From Bacteroidota bacterium (GTDB taxonomy: Bacteria; Bacteroidota; Ignavibacteria; UBA10030; UBA8401), in assembly GCA_030679145.1 (NCBI GenBank), contig JAUXTU010000118.1, positions 1 to 64,000 of the forward strand: DNA of 64,000 nt, written 5' to 3'. Below the pieces are notes generated by a model that had not been told where the DNA came from, did not search any database, and was given only the letters and a program-made list of their open reading frames with translations. Of this stretch, positions 63,131 to 64,000 are shown piece after piece (the first letter of the stretch is position 1; each line of letters begins with the position of its first letter). The position numbers and the translations under genes are program-made.

Positions 63131-64000
63131 TTACTTCGGTATCTCAAAAAAATGCATCTCTTTAATTTTTGAAAATTGAATATCCCATTGTCCTTCAAAA
63201 CGGACCCTCTGAGCAAAATTTTCTCTAAAATGACTTCCCTGTAATCCATTGATAAACGTCTGGGGAAAAGCATCGGCGTGAACGAAGAACGCATTGACAC
63301 CGTTGGAATCTACCGTTACAAATTTGTAACCATAACCATTGAACAAATTTTTCCACCCGGCGATGGAGACTCCATAATACAAATGAGATTTATGCGCAAG
63401 ATTATAATCAAAATGTTCATCATACATAATTGTTAACGAAGCATTTGGGCCATAGGCTGAATTATATTCAACGCAAAATATTTTGGGCCGCATTCCGTCG
63501 TCTAAAATCTTTTTTGCGATATAGTAATCGTTTCCATCCATATCCAATGAAAAAACATCCGGATCGGTATGCAACGATTTTTTAAGAATCTCTAAGATAT
63601 TATCAAGTGTAATAAATGCTGCAATAAATTGTAAGCCCCAGTTCAATGGCTGTAAAACAGTTCTGGCATTTTCAATTTTCGTTTCGTTCCCATCAATCAT
63701 CAACCCGCTGAATTTTCTGCCAAGTGCCAGCCATGAGCAATTGTTTTCAGTTCCATCGGATGCACCGATCTCGATAAAATATCGATTCGGATTGCTGATC
63801 TGGTGTGTTAGGTAGTCGAATATTCCGTCCTCACCGTTTTGGGAGAAAGAAGAAAATTCCCACGACAAAGGATCTGTCGGTATTGTTTCTCTTCCATTAA
63901 TCGTCACCGCGCCGCGGGAAAAGGCAATAGCAATTTTGTTCATCATCCGCCACTCTAAGAAAAAATTTCGAATTGAGCGTAACGACAATACTTGCATCAT
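63131..64000 (-). CDS. FkbM-like methyltransferase-family protein, start at window edge
   Basis: A 289-residue frame whose first codon is the last triplet of the window, so the true start may lie outside. Sequence FSSFSQNGEDGIFDYL, then RYFIEIGASDGTENNCSWLA (motif I), RKFSGLMIDGNETKIENA and FSLDMDGNDYYIAKKIL fit the FkbM/SQxGED group of SAM-dependent methyltransferases found in surface-sugar clusters. Residues 18-20 (MMNK) offer a downstream alternative start. The gap to the next gene is 64 bases. Confidence 0.75.
   Translation of the reverse strand: MMQVLSLRSIRNFFLEWRMMNKIAIAFSRGAVTINGRETIPTDPLSWEFSSFSQNGEDGIFDYLTHQISNPNRYFIEIGASDGTENNCSWLALGRKFSGLMIDGNETKIENARTVLQPLNWGLQFIAAFITLDNILEILKKSLHTDPDVFSLDMDGNDYYIAKKILDDGMRPKIFCVEYNSAYGPNASLTIMYDEHFDYNLAHKSHLYYGVSIAGWKNLFNGYGYKFVTVDSNGVNAFFVHADAFPQTFINGLQGSHFRENFAQRVRFEGQWDIQFSKIKEMHFFEIPK

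Overview
The window (about 39% GC by eye) looks like a chromosomal segment of a Bacteroidota/Chlorobiota-lineage bacterium, most plausibly Ignavibacteria-like. The reasons are a type IX secretion (Por) C-terminal sorting domain with the YQNYPNPFNPTT motif on a 2796-residue protein, signal peptides that leave glutamine as the new N-terminus, many PAS-rich hybrid kinases, and few strong Shine-Dalgarno sites. The lineage is an inference; no rRNA is present. Nearly all genes lie on the minus strand. Only two coding genes (12938-13285 and 31862-33046) are on the plus strand.

Region 1 (1-13.3 kb) is a Ser/Thr signalling block. Five Hanks-type kinase genes lie in tandem, the last cut by the window edge. 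Their C-terminal modules are TolB-N/TPR or a PD40-like beta-propeller. They are followed by a double ABM-domain protein, a GAF-PP2C (RsbU-like) phosphatase and a divergent STAS anti-anti-sigma protein. Two copies of a three-hairpin element sit just upstream of two of the kinase genes.

Region 2 (13.3-33.1 kb) is a two-component block. It holds a PAS/GAF membrane sensor ending in a CxxC...CxxC module and a four-gene run: a 10-PAS hybrid kinase, a REC-DHp-CA kinase, a membrane protein with a DHp-like segment but no ATPase, and a REC-CA protein whose phosphoacceptor His is replaced by Asn. Next come a REC-PAS protein and a coupled set of PhnD-like lipoprotein, PAS histidine kinase and Rcp1-like receiver. 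Last is a plus-strand kinase with a Cys-rich PAS domain behind a sigma-54-like promoter. A GxxExxY-family gene is embedded in 92-95 bp tandem repeats.

Region 3 (33.2-37.7 kb) holds three consecutive exported proteins (an LPP20-like protein, an unassigned one and an outer-membrane-protein-like one) and a tRNA-Val gene.

Region 4 (37.8-64 kb) is a surface polysaccharide cluster. It contains an RmlD-like reductase, a polyprenyl-phosphate sugar transferase, four or five glycosyltransferases, a sugar epimerase, an AsnB-like amidotransferase, a beta-helix protein, a hexapeptide acyltransferase, a Wzy/ligase-like membrane protein and three methyltransferases. It also contains the giant T9SS protein, with a transglutaminase-like head and 18 cadherin-like repeats. 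No flippase or chain-length regulator is visible in the window.

Three copies of a MITE-like element with GTCATTGC ends, and a pair of BIME-like palindromes, occupy gaps between operons.
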